A stretch of 64,000 bases of DNA from Sulfurimonas sp. (GTDB lineage: Bacteria; Campylobacterota; Campylobacteria; Campylobacterales; Sulfurimonadaceae), in contig NZ_JAQTLY010000006.1 of the NCBI RefSeq assembly GCF_028714655.1, forward strand, positions 1-64,000, read 5' to 3'. The notes under the pieces are model-generated. The model was not told the DNA's origin. It saw only the letters and a list, made by a program, of their open reading frames with translations, and made no database searches. Below, piece by piece: positions 1-8,333 of the stretch (positions are counted from its first letter, which is position 1; every line of letters begins with the position of its first letter). The translations under genes and the position numbers were made by a program.

Positions 1-51
1 AACTCTATGACCGATGAACTGCATGCAAAGCTTGAGATTTTTAGGACATAA
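1..51 (+). CDS. 3' end of an upstream gene (partial)
   Basis: The first 17 codons of the window read openly in frame 1 and end in TAA at 49-51, giving a tail that ends in ELHAKLEIFRT. It is probably the C-terminus of a gene that begins outside the window. The fragment is too short to assign a family. It could also be chance reading. Confidence 0.35.
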   Translation, partial: NSMTDELHAKLEIFRT

Positions 52-65
52 ACAGTAAACTTATA

Positions 66-210
66 GATTGCTTCGTCGCTTTGTTTCTCGCGATGACGGT
101 ATTGGGAGATTGCCGTGCTTGTCATTGAGATTGCCGTGCTTGTCATTGCCTTTGCCGTCCTTGTCATTGCCGTTGCCGCCCTTGTCATTGCGAGCGAAGC
201 GCGGCAATCT
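66..210. repeat. Dispersed gattgc...gcaatc repeat with four tandem 21-bp units inside
   Basis: The segment begins gattgcttcgtcgct and ends gcgaagcgcggcaatct, so its ends are inverted relative to each other, as in the related copies at 4222, 17176, 44579 and 47307. Inside, positions 107-190 hold four consecutive 21-bp units of the form (N)nttgccgtgcttgtcattg. The first two are identical and the next two diverge. Because 21 is a multiple of 3, the array also reads as a repeated heptapeptide in one frame, which is not a gene. Confidence 0.75.
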
Positions 211-283
211 ATATTTGCTCCAAAGACTTCAAGTAACTAAAACAGAAAGATTAACTAATGTGTACTCAAAGAACCTTTAAATA

Positions 284-2866
284 ATGAACTTAAACCTAAA
301 ATCAAAACTGCTCTTTTTATCAATCATACCTCTGCTTTTTGTTATAGTTTTGTCATCTATAATTTTATTTGAGCTTTTTGATAACAAAAAAAATCTTGAA
401 CTTACAAAGTATAGAATTCTTGAAGCAGAAGCAATATCTAAAGTTATTCACTACATACAGATAGAAAGAGGTATTACGGCAGGTTTTATTGCAAGTGAAA
501 ATTTAAACAGCAAAGATGATAAGCTTTTATCGGCTATGGATGATTTGGACAAAGCTATAGACGATGCAAAATTTCTATTTTTGCATATTTCACAAAACAG
601 CAGCAGCCATATTTTAGATATACTAGAGAGCGTTAGATCAAACAGAAAAAGCATCTATCTTCTTAATATGTCAACCTCCGATGCCAAAGATTATTACACC
701 AAAAATATAACTACTCTTCTAAATTTTATCAAAACCACACCTACAACTATGAACGGTAAAGATAACATAACACTCATAGCTGCATATAATCACCTCTCAA
801 CGGCTAAAGAGGCATTAGGACAAATCAGAGCCACTCTAAACGAAGTCTTTACTACCGACAAATTCCCGGATAACCTTTTTTTGTCTTTTGCCGGCAATTT
901 GGAAATATACAAATCAAACAGCGATCATTTTAAACTTATTTTACCTACTAGACTGCTTGCTTTTTATAATAGCAACTTAAATCATCCTGCCGTTGAAGAG
1001 ACCTTTAAAATGATTCATGATGCCATAAAAAACAGAGATAGCAAAAACTTTAATACTTCGGCATCTCTTTGGTTTGAAAAAGCGACAGAGTCTATCAATA
1101 TGCTTAAAAAAACAGAAGACGGACTCTTTAAGCATATTACAGATTCGATAAACGAAAAACTGCATTCAATCTTCTATAAAATAGCTCTGCTTATCTTCTC
1201 CTTAACCGTAACCGCCGTCTTGATTACTATTTTAATGGTGCTTGTTATAAAAAAAATACTTTCATCTACCAGTATACTGGAAAAAGAGTATGGTGATTCA
1301 CTTTTACTTGTTAAACAGTATAAAACAACTGTTGAAAAAAGCTTTATTGTCACAAAAACAGATGCCAAAGGTATTATCACTTATGTTAATGATGAATTTT
1401 GTAAAATAAGCGGATATAAAAAAGAGGAGCTTATAGGCAGACCACACAACATAGTAAGACACCCCGATACGCCAAAAGAGATATTCAAATCTATGTGGCA
1501 TACGATAAAAGAGTTAAAAGAGCCGTGGTCGGGCGAACTGCAAAATCTCAATAAAAATGGTACTTCATACTGGGTTAAAGCTATAATAAACCCGATTATG
1601 GACAGCAAAGGCAAAGTAGTAGAGTACATCTGCATCAGGTCAAACATAACTGAGATAAAAGAAGTATCAAATATTGATTTTATGACCGGTTACGGAAACA
1701 GAACAAAGTTAAATAACGATATAAATAAGCTACAAAATGCTTCATTAGCAATTTTCAATCTTGACAACTTTAGACAAATCAATGATTTTTACGGACATGA
1801 ATTTGGAAATAAAATCATCATCTCAATCGCAAATAAAATACACAACTTAATCTTTGATGATAAAAATTTAAGATTTTATAGACTTCAGGGGGATGAATTT
1901 GTAATTTTATCCGACTCTTACTCTAAATATGCGTTTGAATCTATCGTAAAGAGTGTTTTATCAAATATAAATGAGAACACCGATATTGACGGAGAACAGA
2001 TACTGACTTCATGCAGCTGCGGAATTTCTTACGAAGATAGAGAACATCTTCTTTCAAGTGCAAATATGGCACTTAAAATTACAAAAAAAGGTAATTCAAA
2101 CCTTTTGGTGTATACTCAAGACATCTCTCTTAACAACGAATATAAGAACAACTTGCACTGGGCTAAAAAACTATCCGATGCCATAAAAAAAGAGAATATC
2201 ATCGCTTACTATCAGCCAATCGTAAACAACTCAAACTTAGCATATGAAAAGTATGAATCATTAGTAAGAATGATAGACGGCAATGATGTTATATCTCCGA
2301 TTTTCTTTTTAGAAGTTGCAAAACAGACCAGACAATACTTTGACATCACAAAAGCGGTAATTCATCAATCCTTTGAGATGTTTAAAGACAAAGATATAGA
2401 GTTTTCCATAAATCTATCCATCAATGATATACAAGAAGTTCAAATATCCAACCATATTTTAACGATGCTTCAAGAGTATAACATCGGAGAAAAAGTAGTT
2501 TTTGAGATAGTAGAATCTGAATCAATCGAAAACTTTGAGGGCGTCATAAACTTTATAAATCAGGTAAAAAGATATAACTGTAAAATAGCGATAGATGACT
2601 TCGGTACTGGATACAGCAACTTTGAGTACCTCATAAAACTAAAAGCCGACTACCTAAAAATAGACGGCTCGCTTATCAAAAATCTTGATAAAGATAAAAA
2701 TGCTTTTATAGTCGTCTCAACGATAGTTGAATTCTCAAAAAAACTCGGGATGAAGACAATTGCAGAGTTTGTTGAGAATGAAGAGATATTTAATATAGTA
2801 AGAGAGATGGGAATCGACTACTCTCAAGGGTACTATTTCTCTGTACCTAAAGAGAGTCTAATATGA
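284..2866 (+). CDS. Membrane NIT-PAS-GGDEF-EAL signalling protein (probable c-di-GMP phosphodiesterase)
   Basis: This 860-residue protein has a membrane segment at about 8-30 and an extracytoplasmic region resembling the nitrate/nitrite-sensing NIT domain (residues about 45-290, with an IERGITAGF motif). A second membrane segment lies at about 300-322. The cytoplasmic part has a PAS domain (about 348-460), a GGDEF domain (about 461-630) and an EAL domain (about 640-860). The GGDEF signature reads RLQGDEF, with its first glycine replaced by Gln535, so cyclase activity is doubtful. The EAL domain keeps ExLxR (as ESLVR), the NLS asparagine, DDFGTGYS, the KIDGS lysine and the QGYYF glutamine, so it is probably an active c-di-GMP phosphodiesterase. 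It overlaps cheB by 4 bp (ATGA), tying it to chemotaxis adaptation. The NIT assignment is by motif and topology only. Confidence 0.85.
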   Translation: MNLNLKSKLLFLSIIPLLFVIVLSSIILFELFDNKKNLELTKYRILEAEAISKVIHYIQIERGITAGFIASENLNSKDDKLLSAMDDLDKAIDDAKFLFLHISQNSSSHILDILESVRSNRKSIYLLNMSTSDAKDYYTKNITTLLNFIKTTPTTMNGKDNITLIAAYNHLSTAKEALGQIRATLNEVFTTDKFPDNLFLSFAGNLEIYKSNSDHFKLILPTRLLAFYNSNLNHPAVEETFKMIHDAIKNRDSKNFNTSASLWFEKATESINMLKKTEDGLFKHITDSINEKLHSIFYKIALLIFSLTVTAVLITILMVLVIKKILSSTSILEKEYGDSLLLVKQYKTTVEKSFIVTKTDAKGIITYVNDEFCKISGYKKEELIGRPHNIVRHPDTPKEIFKSMWHTIKELKEPWSGELQNLNKNGTSYWVKAIINPIMDSKGKVVEYICIRSNITEIKEVSNIDFMTGYGNRTKLNNDINKLQNASLAIFNLDNFRQINDFYGHEFGNKIIISIANKIHNLIFDDKNLRFYRLQGDEFVILSDSYSKYAFESIVKSVLSNINENTDIDGEQILTSCSCGISYEDREHLLSSANMALKITKKGNSNLLVYTQDISLNNEYKNNLHWAKKLSDAIKKENIIAYYQPIVNNSNLAYEKYESLVRMIDGNDVISPIFFLEVAKQTRQYFDITKAVIHQSFEMFKDKDIEFSINLSINDIQEVQISNHILTMLQEYNIGEKVVFEIVESESIENFEGVINFINQVKRYNCKIAIDDFGTGYSNFEYLIKLKADYLKIDGSLIKNLDKDKNAFIVVSTIVEFSKKLGMKTIAEFVENEEIFNIVREMGIDYSQGYYFSVPKESLI

Positions 2867-3435
2867 AAGTGCCTAAGAAAATCGTCATAATAGGCGCTTC
2901 TACGGGAGGACCCAAGCAGATAGAAAATATTATAAAATCGCTTCATAAACTTTCTAATACGACGGTAATTATCGCCCAGCATATGGCAGCGGATTTTATA
3001 CCGAGTTTTATAAAAAGGCTTCAAGAACACAGTATAAATTCTGTAGCTCTTGCAGGTAATAACAATATCGTCGAAGCCGGAAACATATATATCTGTTCAG
3101 GTGTAGCTTCTATAAAAAAACACGGCTGTGAATTATATTTTAATATTGAACCATCAAAAGAGCATAGATATAATCCCGATATAAACTCTGTCTTTAAATC
3201 TTTTTTGCCTTTTGCAAAAGAGATAAAAATATTAGGAGTTATTTTAACAGGCATAGGCGATGACGGTGTGGATGGATGCAAAGAGCTATCGCTTATGGGC
3301 GCTTCTACTCTCACCCAAGATGCAAAAAGCGCCATAGTCGACGGTATGCCGTGCAGAGCGAGAAAAGAGATTTCAGATATTGAAGTATCGGATATTGTCT
3401 CAATTAGAGAAAAAATAAAGGAATTTTGCAGCTGA
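2863..3435 (+). CDS. cheB: Stand-alone CheB methylesterase domain
   Basis: This 190-residue protein is the catalytic domain of protein-glutamate methylesterase, which removes methyl groups from chemoreceptors. The catalytic triad is visible as Ser13 (GASTGG), His40 (AQHM) and Asp134 (TGIGDDG). No receiver domain precedes it, as in Campylobacter and relatives, so it is not controlled by phosphorylation in the classical way. The ATG overlaps the stop of the upstream GGDEF-EAL gene (ATGA), and the stop overlaps the cheR start (TGATG), so the three are translationally coupled. Confidence 0.93.
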   Translation: MKVPKKIVIIGASTGGPKQIENIIKSLHKLSNTTVIIAQHMAADFIPSFIKRLQEHSINSVALAGNNNIVEAGNIYICSGVASIKKHGCELYFNIEPSKEHRYNPDINSVFKSFLPFAKEIKILGVILTGIGDDGVDGCKELSLMGASTLTQDAKSAIVDGMPCRARKEISDIEVSDIVSIREKIKEFCS

Positions 3436-4211
3436 TGTTTGGTTTTTTTAGAAAAAAGGAGGCGGTTGCTAACGAAGCGAAAGAGGGCTTAGAACAAGAC
3501 TATAACGATGTAAGAGCGATTGCCGCATATTTTAAAAATGAGACAGGAGTAACATTTGACAAGCAAGAGTCAATCTTAAAAAATAAAGTAACTACTTTTT
3601 GCAAACATAGGAAAATCGGCTCATTTATAAAACTTCTGGAGAAAATAAAATATGACAGAGAGCTTAAACAAGAGCTTATCGACACACTAACAACAAACGA
3701 AACATTCTTTTATAGAGAGTTTAGGCAGATAGAAGAGCTTGTAAAACTAGTAATAAACAGCGGCAAAAAAATAGATATTTTATGCGCTCCCTCTGCTACG
3801 GGAGAAGAGCCTTACAGCATTGCTATCGCTCTGCTTGAAGCTGGCGTGGCTCAAAGCAGTTTTTCCATAACAGGAATAGACATCAACTCGGATGCCATAA
3901 ACGGAGCAAAAGAAGCTATCTACAAAGAGAGAAATGTAAGAAATTTATCTGCGCAAATAATTGAGAGATATTTTACAAAAAAAGAGAATTTATATATTTT
4001 AAGAGATAGCGTTAAATCGCTTGTGGCTTTTAAGACGCTAAATCTATTTGACCCGTCATTTGCCGCAATAGGGAAGTTTGATTTTATATTTTCAAGAAAT
4101 ATGCTTATATACTTCGATAAAGAGACAAAATTAAAAGCTAAAAATATATTGGAAAGTTTGAGAAAAGACCCAAATCAAGAGATATTTTTTGGACATGCGG
4201 ATTTGTTTTAA
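3435..4211 (+). CDS. cheR: CheR chemoreceptor methyltransferase
   Basis: This is a SAM-dependent methyltransferase that methylates glutamates on chemoreceptors. The N-terminal all-alpha domain is followed by the Rossmann domain with the SAM motif ATGEEPYSIAI. NETFFYRE and the C-terminal FDFIFSRNMLIYF segment are also typical. A longer frame opens at a TTG at 3426, but the ATG at 3435 is preferred because it overlaps the cheB stop in the arrangement TGATG. The pair with CheB forms an adaptation module. No chemoreceptor gene lies beside it in the window. Confidence 0.93.
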   Translation: MFGFFRKKEAVANEAKEGLEQDYNDVRAIAAYFKNETGVTFDKQESILKNKVTTFCKHRKIGSFIKLLEKIKYDRELKQELIDTLTTNETFFYREFRQIEELVKLVINSGKKIDILCAPSATGEEPYSIAIALLEAGVAQSSFSITGIDINSDAINGAKEAIYKERNVRNLSAQIIERYFTKKENLYILRDSVKSLVAFKTLNLFDPSFAAIGKFDFIFSRNMLIYFDKETKLKAKNILESLRKDPNQEIFFGHADLF

Positions 4212-4221
4212 GATTTTACTG

Positions 4222-4260
4222 TCATTGCGAGGAGCTTGCGACGAAGCAATCTATATTTGT
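4222..4260. repeat. Dispersed gtcattgcgag...gaagcaatct repeat copy
   Basis: A short copy of the repeat family at 66-210 and 47307-47374 (gtcattgcgaggagcttgcg, then gacgaagcaatctatatttg). It lies immediately downstream of cheR, in the gap between convergent genes. Confidence 0.65.
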
Positions 4261-4336
4261 TCAGAAAGTTCAATAATAAATTAGATTCTGCATCAAGCGC
4301 AAAATAGCGGAAGAAAGTTTTAGATTTGGTGTAGAT

Positions 4337-4394
4337 TGTGCAAAACTAAGCCCGACTGCGTACTCTAGTACGCCGAGCGGGTTAGTTTTGTGCA
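4337..4394. repeat. 58-bp near-perfect inverted repeat 3' of porB
   Basis: Two arms of about 27 nt (tgtgcaaaactaagcccgac, then tgcgtac; and the mirrored gtacgccgagcgggttagtt, then ttgtgca) surround a TCTA centre and could form a very long hairpin. A weaker inverted similarity extends about 20 nt outward on both sides. It lies between the convergent cheR and porB and may end transcription, although there is no clear U-run. Its GC-rich core differs from the surrounding sequence. Confidence 0.7.
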
Positions 4395-4417
4395 AGATGC
4401 GCCGAAGATAAAGCTTT

Positions 4418-5374
4418 TTATATTCTAGCTTCTTCGCGGCGTTGTAAGTACGCCCATTTTTCATCTACTCTGTCTTGCCACTCTTTGATTAAGTACTTGT
4501 ACTCATCTTTAAAAAGGTGTTTAAAACGCCCTTGAGCAGCTAAATACTCCTCAACAGGAACAATGTTTTTAGGTCTATAAGTGATATTTAACTCTCTGCC
4601 GTCAATTATCTCATAAAGCGGGAACACTAAAGAGTCAGTCGCCAAATCAGCTATGTTCATAGTGTCTTTCGGGTCAAATTTCCACTCTGTAGTACACGGT
4701 GAAACAGCATTGATAAATACAGGTCCTTCAACCGCCATACCGTGTTGAATCTTTTTAACCATATCTTTCCACTTATTTGGAGAAACTTGTGCAGCATAAG
4801 GGATACCATGTGCTGCCATAATAGCCATCATATCTTTTTTATTTCTCTTCTCGCCATAACTGATTTTTCCGGCAGGAGCAGTTGTAGCAGAAGATCCTAT
4901 AGGAGTAGATGAAGATCTTTGTCCTCCAGTATTTGCATAAACTTCGTTGTCAAGCACGATATGCATCATATTGTGACCGCGTTCCATACATCCGGAAATC
5001 CACTGAAAACCGATATCATAAGACGCACCGTCTCCGGCAAAAGAGATAAATTTAGGGTTTCTATCCGGTTGTTTTAAGCGACCTTTTTTCTTAAGCGCCT
5101 TGTACATAGTCTCCGCACCTGCAACAGCGGTTGAACTGTTTTCAAAACCGATATGAATCCAAGAAGCATCCCATGAAGTGTATGGATAAACTGCCGTACA
5201 AACTTCTAAACATCCCGTAGATGCTGCTAAAATTAAGTCATCATTCGTTGCATTTAGCACTTCGCGAACAATAATTGAGTGCGCACAACCCGGACATAAA
5301 AGGTTTGCACCTTCAAAACGGTCAGCCGATGTCGAAAACTCTTTTAAGTTTTTAATATTTTTTACTTCGCTCAC
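4418..5374 (-). CDS. porB: Pyruvate:acceptor oxidoreductase, beta subunit
   Basis: This 318-residue thiamine-diphosphate-binding beta subunit takes part in the oxidative decarboxylation of pyruvate to acetyl-CoA with reduction of ferredoxin or flavodoxin, or the reverse in the reductive TCA cycle. Visible features are the N-terminal LCPGCAHS cysteines, the TPP motif GDGASYDIGF and the LDNEVYANTGGQ loop. It starts at a GTG at 5372-5374 behind a good AGGAG ribosome-binding site. It is the last gene of a four-subunit operon read gamma, delta, alpha, beta. Confidence 0.93.
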   Translation of the reverse strand: MSEVKNIKNLKEFSTSADRFEGANLLCPGCAHSIIVREVLNATNDDLILAASTGCLEVCTAVYPYTSWDASWIHIGFENSSTAVAGAETMYKALKKKGRLKQPDRNPKFISFAGDGASYDIGFQWISGCMERGHNMMHIVLDNEVYANTGGQRSSSTPIGSSATTAPAGKISYGEKRNKKDMMAIMAAHGIPYAAQVSPNKWKDMVKKIQHGMAVEGPVFINAVSPCTTEWKFDPKDTMNIADLATDSLVFPLYEIIDGRELNITYRPKNIVPVEEYLAAQGRFKHLFKDEYKYLIKEWQDRVDEKWAYLQRREEARI

Positions 5375-5383
5375 AGTTTTCTC

Positions 5384-6607
5384 CTATAAAAATGCTAATT
5401 TCGGTCCACGAACACCGATAAATTGTTGTAATTGTGTAGTTACTTTGCCGGCATCAGCATTTGCTTGCAACTCATTATACAGTGCAACTAAATGTGCTTT
5501 TGTTAAGTCACGACCGCCTAGACCGTATACATAACCAGAAAGAAGTGCTTTTGTATCAGTATTGAACAGTGCTCCTGCAATCTCGTTAAACAACATTCCT
5601 GCAGCACCGTTTGGCGATGAACGGTCAAGAGCAGCGATTGCTTTTACGCCTTTTAGAGCTTCTGCGATTTCAAAAAACGGCAACGGTCGAACTACGCGTA
5701 AACCGACAACACCCGCTTTAACGCCTTTTGCTCTCATCTCCGTTGCAACTTCACGAGCCGTCTCAACCGAACTTCCCATACAAACAACGCATACATCTGC
5801 ATCATCCATATCATATTTTTCTACCGGGTTATATTTACGACCCGTTAGTTTTTCAAAATCAGCAAACACTTCTTTTATTTTCGGCATAACTTTTGTCATT
5901 AAGTCGTTATGTTGACGAGCTTTATGCTCAAAATGCCAATCTTCTTCAGTTTGAACACCGTGAGTTACGGGATGTTCAAAATCAAGCATATCATTCATCG
6001 GTTTATACTCACCGACAAATCCGTAAGCAACATCATCGCTTAGAGTATGAACACCTTGAGCCGTATGAGATGTCATAAAACCGTCTTGATTTACGATTGC
6101 AGGAAGTCTTATATCGTGATCCTCGGCTACTTTAAATGCTATAAGATTTAAATCATAGCTCTCTTGAGGACAAAATGCATCAAACTGAATCCAGCCGCTG
6201 TCGCGAATCATATACATATCAGAGTGGTCGCCGTTAACATTCAGCGGTGACGCAAGCGCACGGTTTACAAGATTTAAAACGATTGGAAGTCTCATTCCCG
6301 ATGCCTGATAAAGCGTTTCAGACATAAGAGCTAAACCCTGAGATGATGTAGCAGTAGCGACACGCCCGCCTGCCGCAGCAGCACCTATACATCCTGACAT
6401 TGCAGCATGCTCTGATTCAACCATTACAAACTCGCCCTCGATGTAACCGTCTGCTAAAAACTGTGCATAACTTTCAACGATAGGAGTTGAGGGTGTAATA
6501 GGATAAGCAGCAACAACATCAATTTGAGCTTGTCTCATTGCATGAGCAGCGGCATAATTACCATCCCATACCTCTACTTCTCTTAATTCCATTTTATCAA
6601 ACGCCAT
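5384..6607 (-). CDS. porA: Pyruvate:acceptor oxidoreductase, alpha subunit
   Basis: This 407-residue alpha subunit carries the pyrimidine-binding half of the enzyme (AYPITPSTPIVE near the N-terminus, then VESEHAAMSG and ATSSQGLALM). The length fits the family. Its ATG overlaps the porD stop by one base (TAATG). In Campylobacterota this enzyme links central carbon metabolism to low-potential electron carriers and is often essential. The acceptor here (ferredoxin or flavodoxin) cannot be read from the sequence. Confidence 0.93.
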   Translation of the reverse strand: MAFDKMELREVEVWDGNYAAAHAMRQAQIDVVAAYPITPSTPIVESYAQFLADGYIEGEFVMVESEHAAMSGCIGAAAAGGRVATATSSQGLALMSETLYQASGMRLPIVLNLVNRALASPLNVNGDHSDMYMIRDSGWIQFDAFCPQESYDLNLIAFKVAEDHDIRLPAIVNQDGFMTSHTAQGVHTLSDDVAYGFVGEYKPMNDMLDFEHPVTHGVQTEEDWHFEHKARQHNDLMTKVMPKIKEVFADFEKLTGRKYNPVEKYDMDDADVCVVCMGSSVETAREVATEMRAKGVKAGVVGLRVVRPLPFFEIAEALKGVKAIAALDRSSPNGAAGMLFNEIAGALFNTDTKALLSGYVYGLGGRDLTKAHLVALYNELQANADAGKVTTQLQQFIGVRGPKLAFL

Positions 6608-7005
6608 TACGCTTCCTTCTCATCTTTTTTCGGCCAGTTTGCAATTTCTGACTCTTCGTCTGCTTGTTCCGGGAACATTAGCAACGATTTTGGGTTTGTA
6701 GGACAAACCTCGACACAAACACCGCAGCCTTTACAGTGATCCATATCAACACCGATTAGTTTTTTATCTCTTGATATAATCGATACATCCGGACAATATA
6801 CCCAACAAAATTGACAGTCAATGCAGTAATCTTTGTTAAATATCGGCTTAATAAGCCTCCAGTCAGCTACACTGGCAGTATATGAACTATTTTCTGAATA
6901 GTCGCGATCTCTTTGCGGCGTTCCCGCAATGTCATCTATCTTACCATTAAAAGTACGAAGCATAGCCCCGATTTCAAACTCATCCCACCCTTTTTTTGCC
7001 ATCAT
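6607..7005 (-). CDS. porD: Pyruvate:acceptor oxidoreductase, delta subunit (2[4Fe-4S] ferredoxin)
   Basis: This 132-residue ferredoxin-type subunit has two four-cysteine clusters, CIDCQFCWVYCP and CKGCGVCVEVCP, each a [4Fe-4S] binding motif. It passes electrons from the TPP/Fe-S core to the external carrier. Two ATGs occur in tandem (7005 and 7002); an AGGGA ribosome-binding site favours the second slightly. The N-terminal extension of about 55 residues before the first cluster is typical of epsilonproteobacterial PorD. Confidence 0.92.
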   Translation of the reverse strand: MMAKKGWDEFEIGAMLRTFNGKIDDIAGTPQRDRDYSENSSYTASVADWRLIKPIFNKDYCIDCQFCWVYCPDVSIISRDKKLIGVDMDHCKGCGVCVEVCPTNPKSLLMFPEQADEESEIANWPKKDEKEA

Positions 7006-7012
7006 AAATCCC

Positions 7013-7570
7013 TTATTTCACTTCATCAAAAGCGCGTTGAATCGCAAGCATATTTGCATCAATTATCTTTTGTGGTAATTTTCCAAGAACTCTCTTCATA
7101 CTATCTTTAAAAAATTCGATGTCATACATTCCGGAAACTTTCATAAATGCACCGAGCATCGGCGTATTAGGAATTGCGCGACCGATAGTCTCATTTGCAA
7201 TCGTTATACAATCAACAGTATAAACGGCTTTTCCCTCAAGCTTAGGCTGAGCCTTAATCAACTCCTCTGTACTCATATGAGTTGTTATTATATACTTAGT
7301 GCTATCTTTATGGTTTATTGTAATATCAGTCGTAATTGCCAACGCAGGGTCAATAACAAAAACATAATCGGGTCTCATATATTTTTCATGATTCATAATC
7401 ACTTTATCATCTACACGGTTGTAAGCTGTCATTGCAGCTCCGCGTTTTGCAGATCCGTAAAATGCAAACGCTTGTACATGCTTACCAGTTGTAGAAATAA
7501 CATCCGCCAAACCTTTAGCGCCCGTAACAGCGCCTTGTCCGGCACGACTATGCCATCTAATTTCTAGCAT
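7013..7570 (-). CDS. porC: Pyruvate:acceptor oxidoreductase, gamma subunit
   Basis: This 185-residue gamma subunit is recognised by HSRAGQGAVTGAKGLAD near the N-terminus and the overall length of the CoA-binding gamma domain. It is the first gene of the operon, with an AGGAG box close before its ATG. The four genes are spaced by -1 to 9 bp, so they are almost certainly cotranscribed. Confidence 0.92.
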   Translation of the reverse strand: MLEIRWHSRAGQGAVTGAKGLADVISTTGKHVQAFAFYGSAKRGAAMTAYNRVDDKVIMNHEKYMRPDYVFVIDPALAITTDITINHKDSTKYIITTHMSTEELIKAQPKLEGKAVYTVDCITIANETIGRAIPNTPMLGAFMKVSGMYDIEFFKDSMKRVLGKLPQKIIDANMLAIQRAFDEVK

Positions 7571-7607
7571 AAACTCTCCTTCTTTTTAATAAATATAAGA
7601 ACCATCA

Positions 7608-7636
7608 ATTCTATTTTAACCGCTTATTTTAGACAA
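7608..7636 (-). promoter_or_regulatory. Candidate sigma-70-type promoter of the por operon
   Basis: Read on the minus strand, TTGTCT (7636-7631) is followed 17 nt later by TAGAAT (7613-7608), about 40 nt upstream of the porC start. Spacing and -10 element fit a vegetative promoter. This is a match by eye only, and Campylobacterota often lack a conserved -35. Confidence 0.4.
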
Positions 7637-7693
7637 GTTGCTCTTAAATATAGCTTGAAAGCAGGCTCTTTTTTAAGAAGAAAAAAAAGTGTG

Positions 7694-8332
7694 TTATTTT
7701 TTCCTATTTTGCAGATAAATCATAGCTTCAAGTGCATCATTAAATATAGTATTTGTATGTTCTTTTAAACTTTCATAAGTATCATAGCCGCTCAAAACTC
7801 CAATCGAATTTATGTTTGCATTTTTTGCAGATATAAGGTCTAGTTTCGTATCTCCGATCATCCATATATCTCTATTTTTAGTATCCATTTTCTCTAAAGC
7901 TTTTAGTATCGGCTGGGCATGCGGTTTTGGATGTTCTACATCTTCTCTGCCTATAAGAACTTCAAAATGGCTCATAAGCTCAAAATGCTCCATCAGTTCT
8001 CTTGAGTAGAGCGCCGTCTTTGTTGTCACTATCCCAAGGGTAGCAAACTCTTTGGCTAACAAAACCGCCTCTTTTGCATTTTGCAAAAGCTCGGTTTTTT
8101 GAGTTGCAATTTTTCTGTAATGCTCTTTATAAGTTGCGACGAAATCCCAAACTTTATCACTCTCTACCCCAAGCTTTTCGTACATTGTGTCAAGCGGGTA
8201 GCCTATAAGAGCTTTTATATCCTCATCTTTTTGCTTGAGAGCTTTATGAAAATCAAAAGAGTGATGAAACGACTCCAAAATCGCTTCGGTAGAGTCGATA
8301 AGCGTGCCGTCTAAATCAAAAAGTATTATCAA
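7694..8332 (-). CDS. HAD-superfamily hydrolase, phosphoglycolate-phosphatase-like
   Basis: This 212-residue protein begins with the HAD nucleophile motif DLDGTLIDS and has TTK (motif II) and GDTKLDLISAKNA (motif III with the metal-binding acids). The cap domain is the small helical type found in Gph and PpaX. The substrate cannot be fixed from sequence; phosphoglycolate, pyrophosphate or sugar phosphates are possible. Its ATG lies 2 nt from the stop of the next minus-strand gene, the solute-binding protein, so the two are probably cotranscribed. Confidence 0.85.
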   Translation of the reverse strand: MIILFDLDGTLIDSTEAILESFHHSFDFHKALKQKDEDIKALIGYPLDTMYEKLGVESDKVWDFVATYKEHYRKIATQKTELLQNAKEAVLLAKEFATLGIVTTKTALYSRELMEHFELMSHFEVLIGREDVEHPKPHAQPILKALEKMDTKNRDIWMIGDTKLDLISAKNANINSIGVLSGYDTYESLKEHTNTIFNDALEAMIYLQNRKK

Positions 8333-8333
8333 G

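Noticed and set aside
66-210. CRISPR-like array
   Set aside because: The four 21-bp units are contiguous without unique spacers, and no cas genes are present in the window.
68-280. 70-residue open frame with heptapeptide repeats
   Set aside because: It is the product of reading the 21-bp tandem units of a dispersed repeat. There is no ribosome-binding site or family resemblance.
4270-4464. 64-residue minus-strand frame 3' of porB
   Set aside because: It overlaps the end of porB in another frame and passes through the hairpin repeat; no coding signs.
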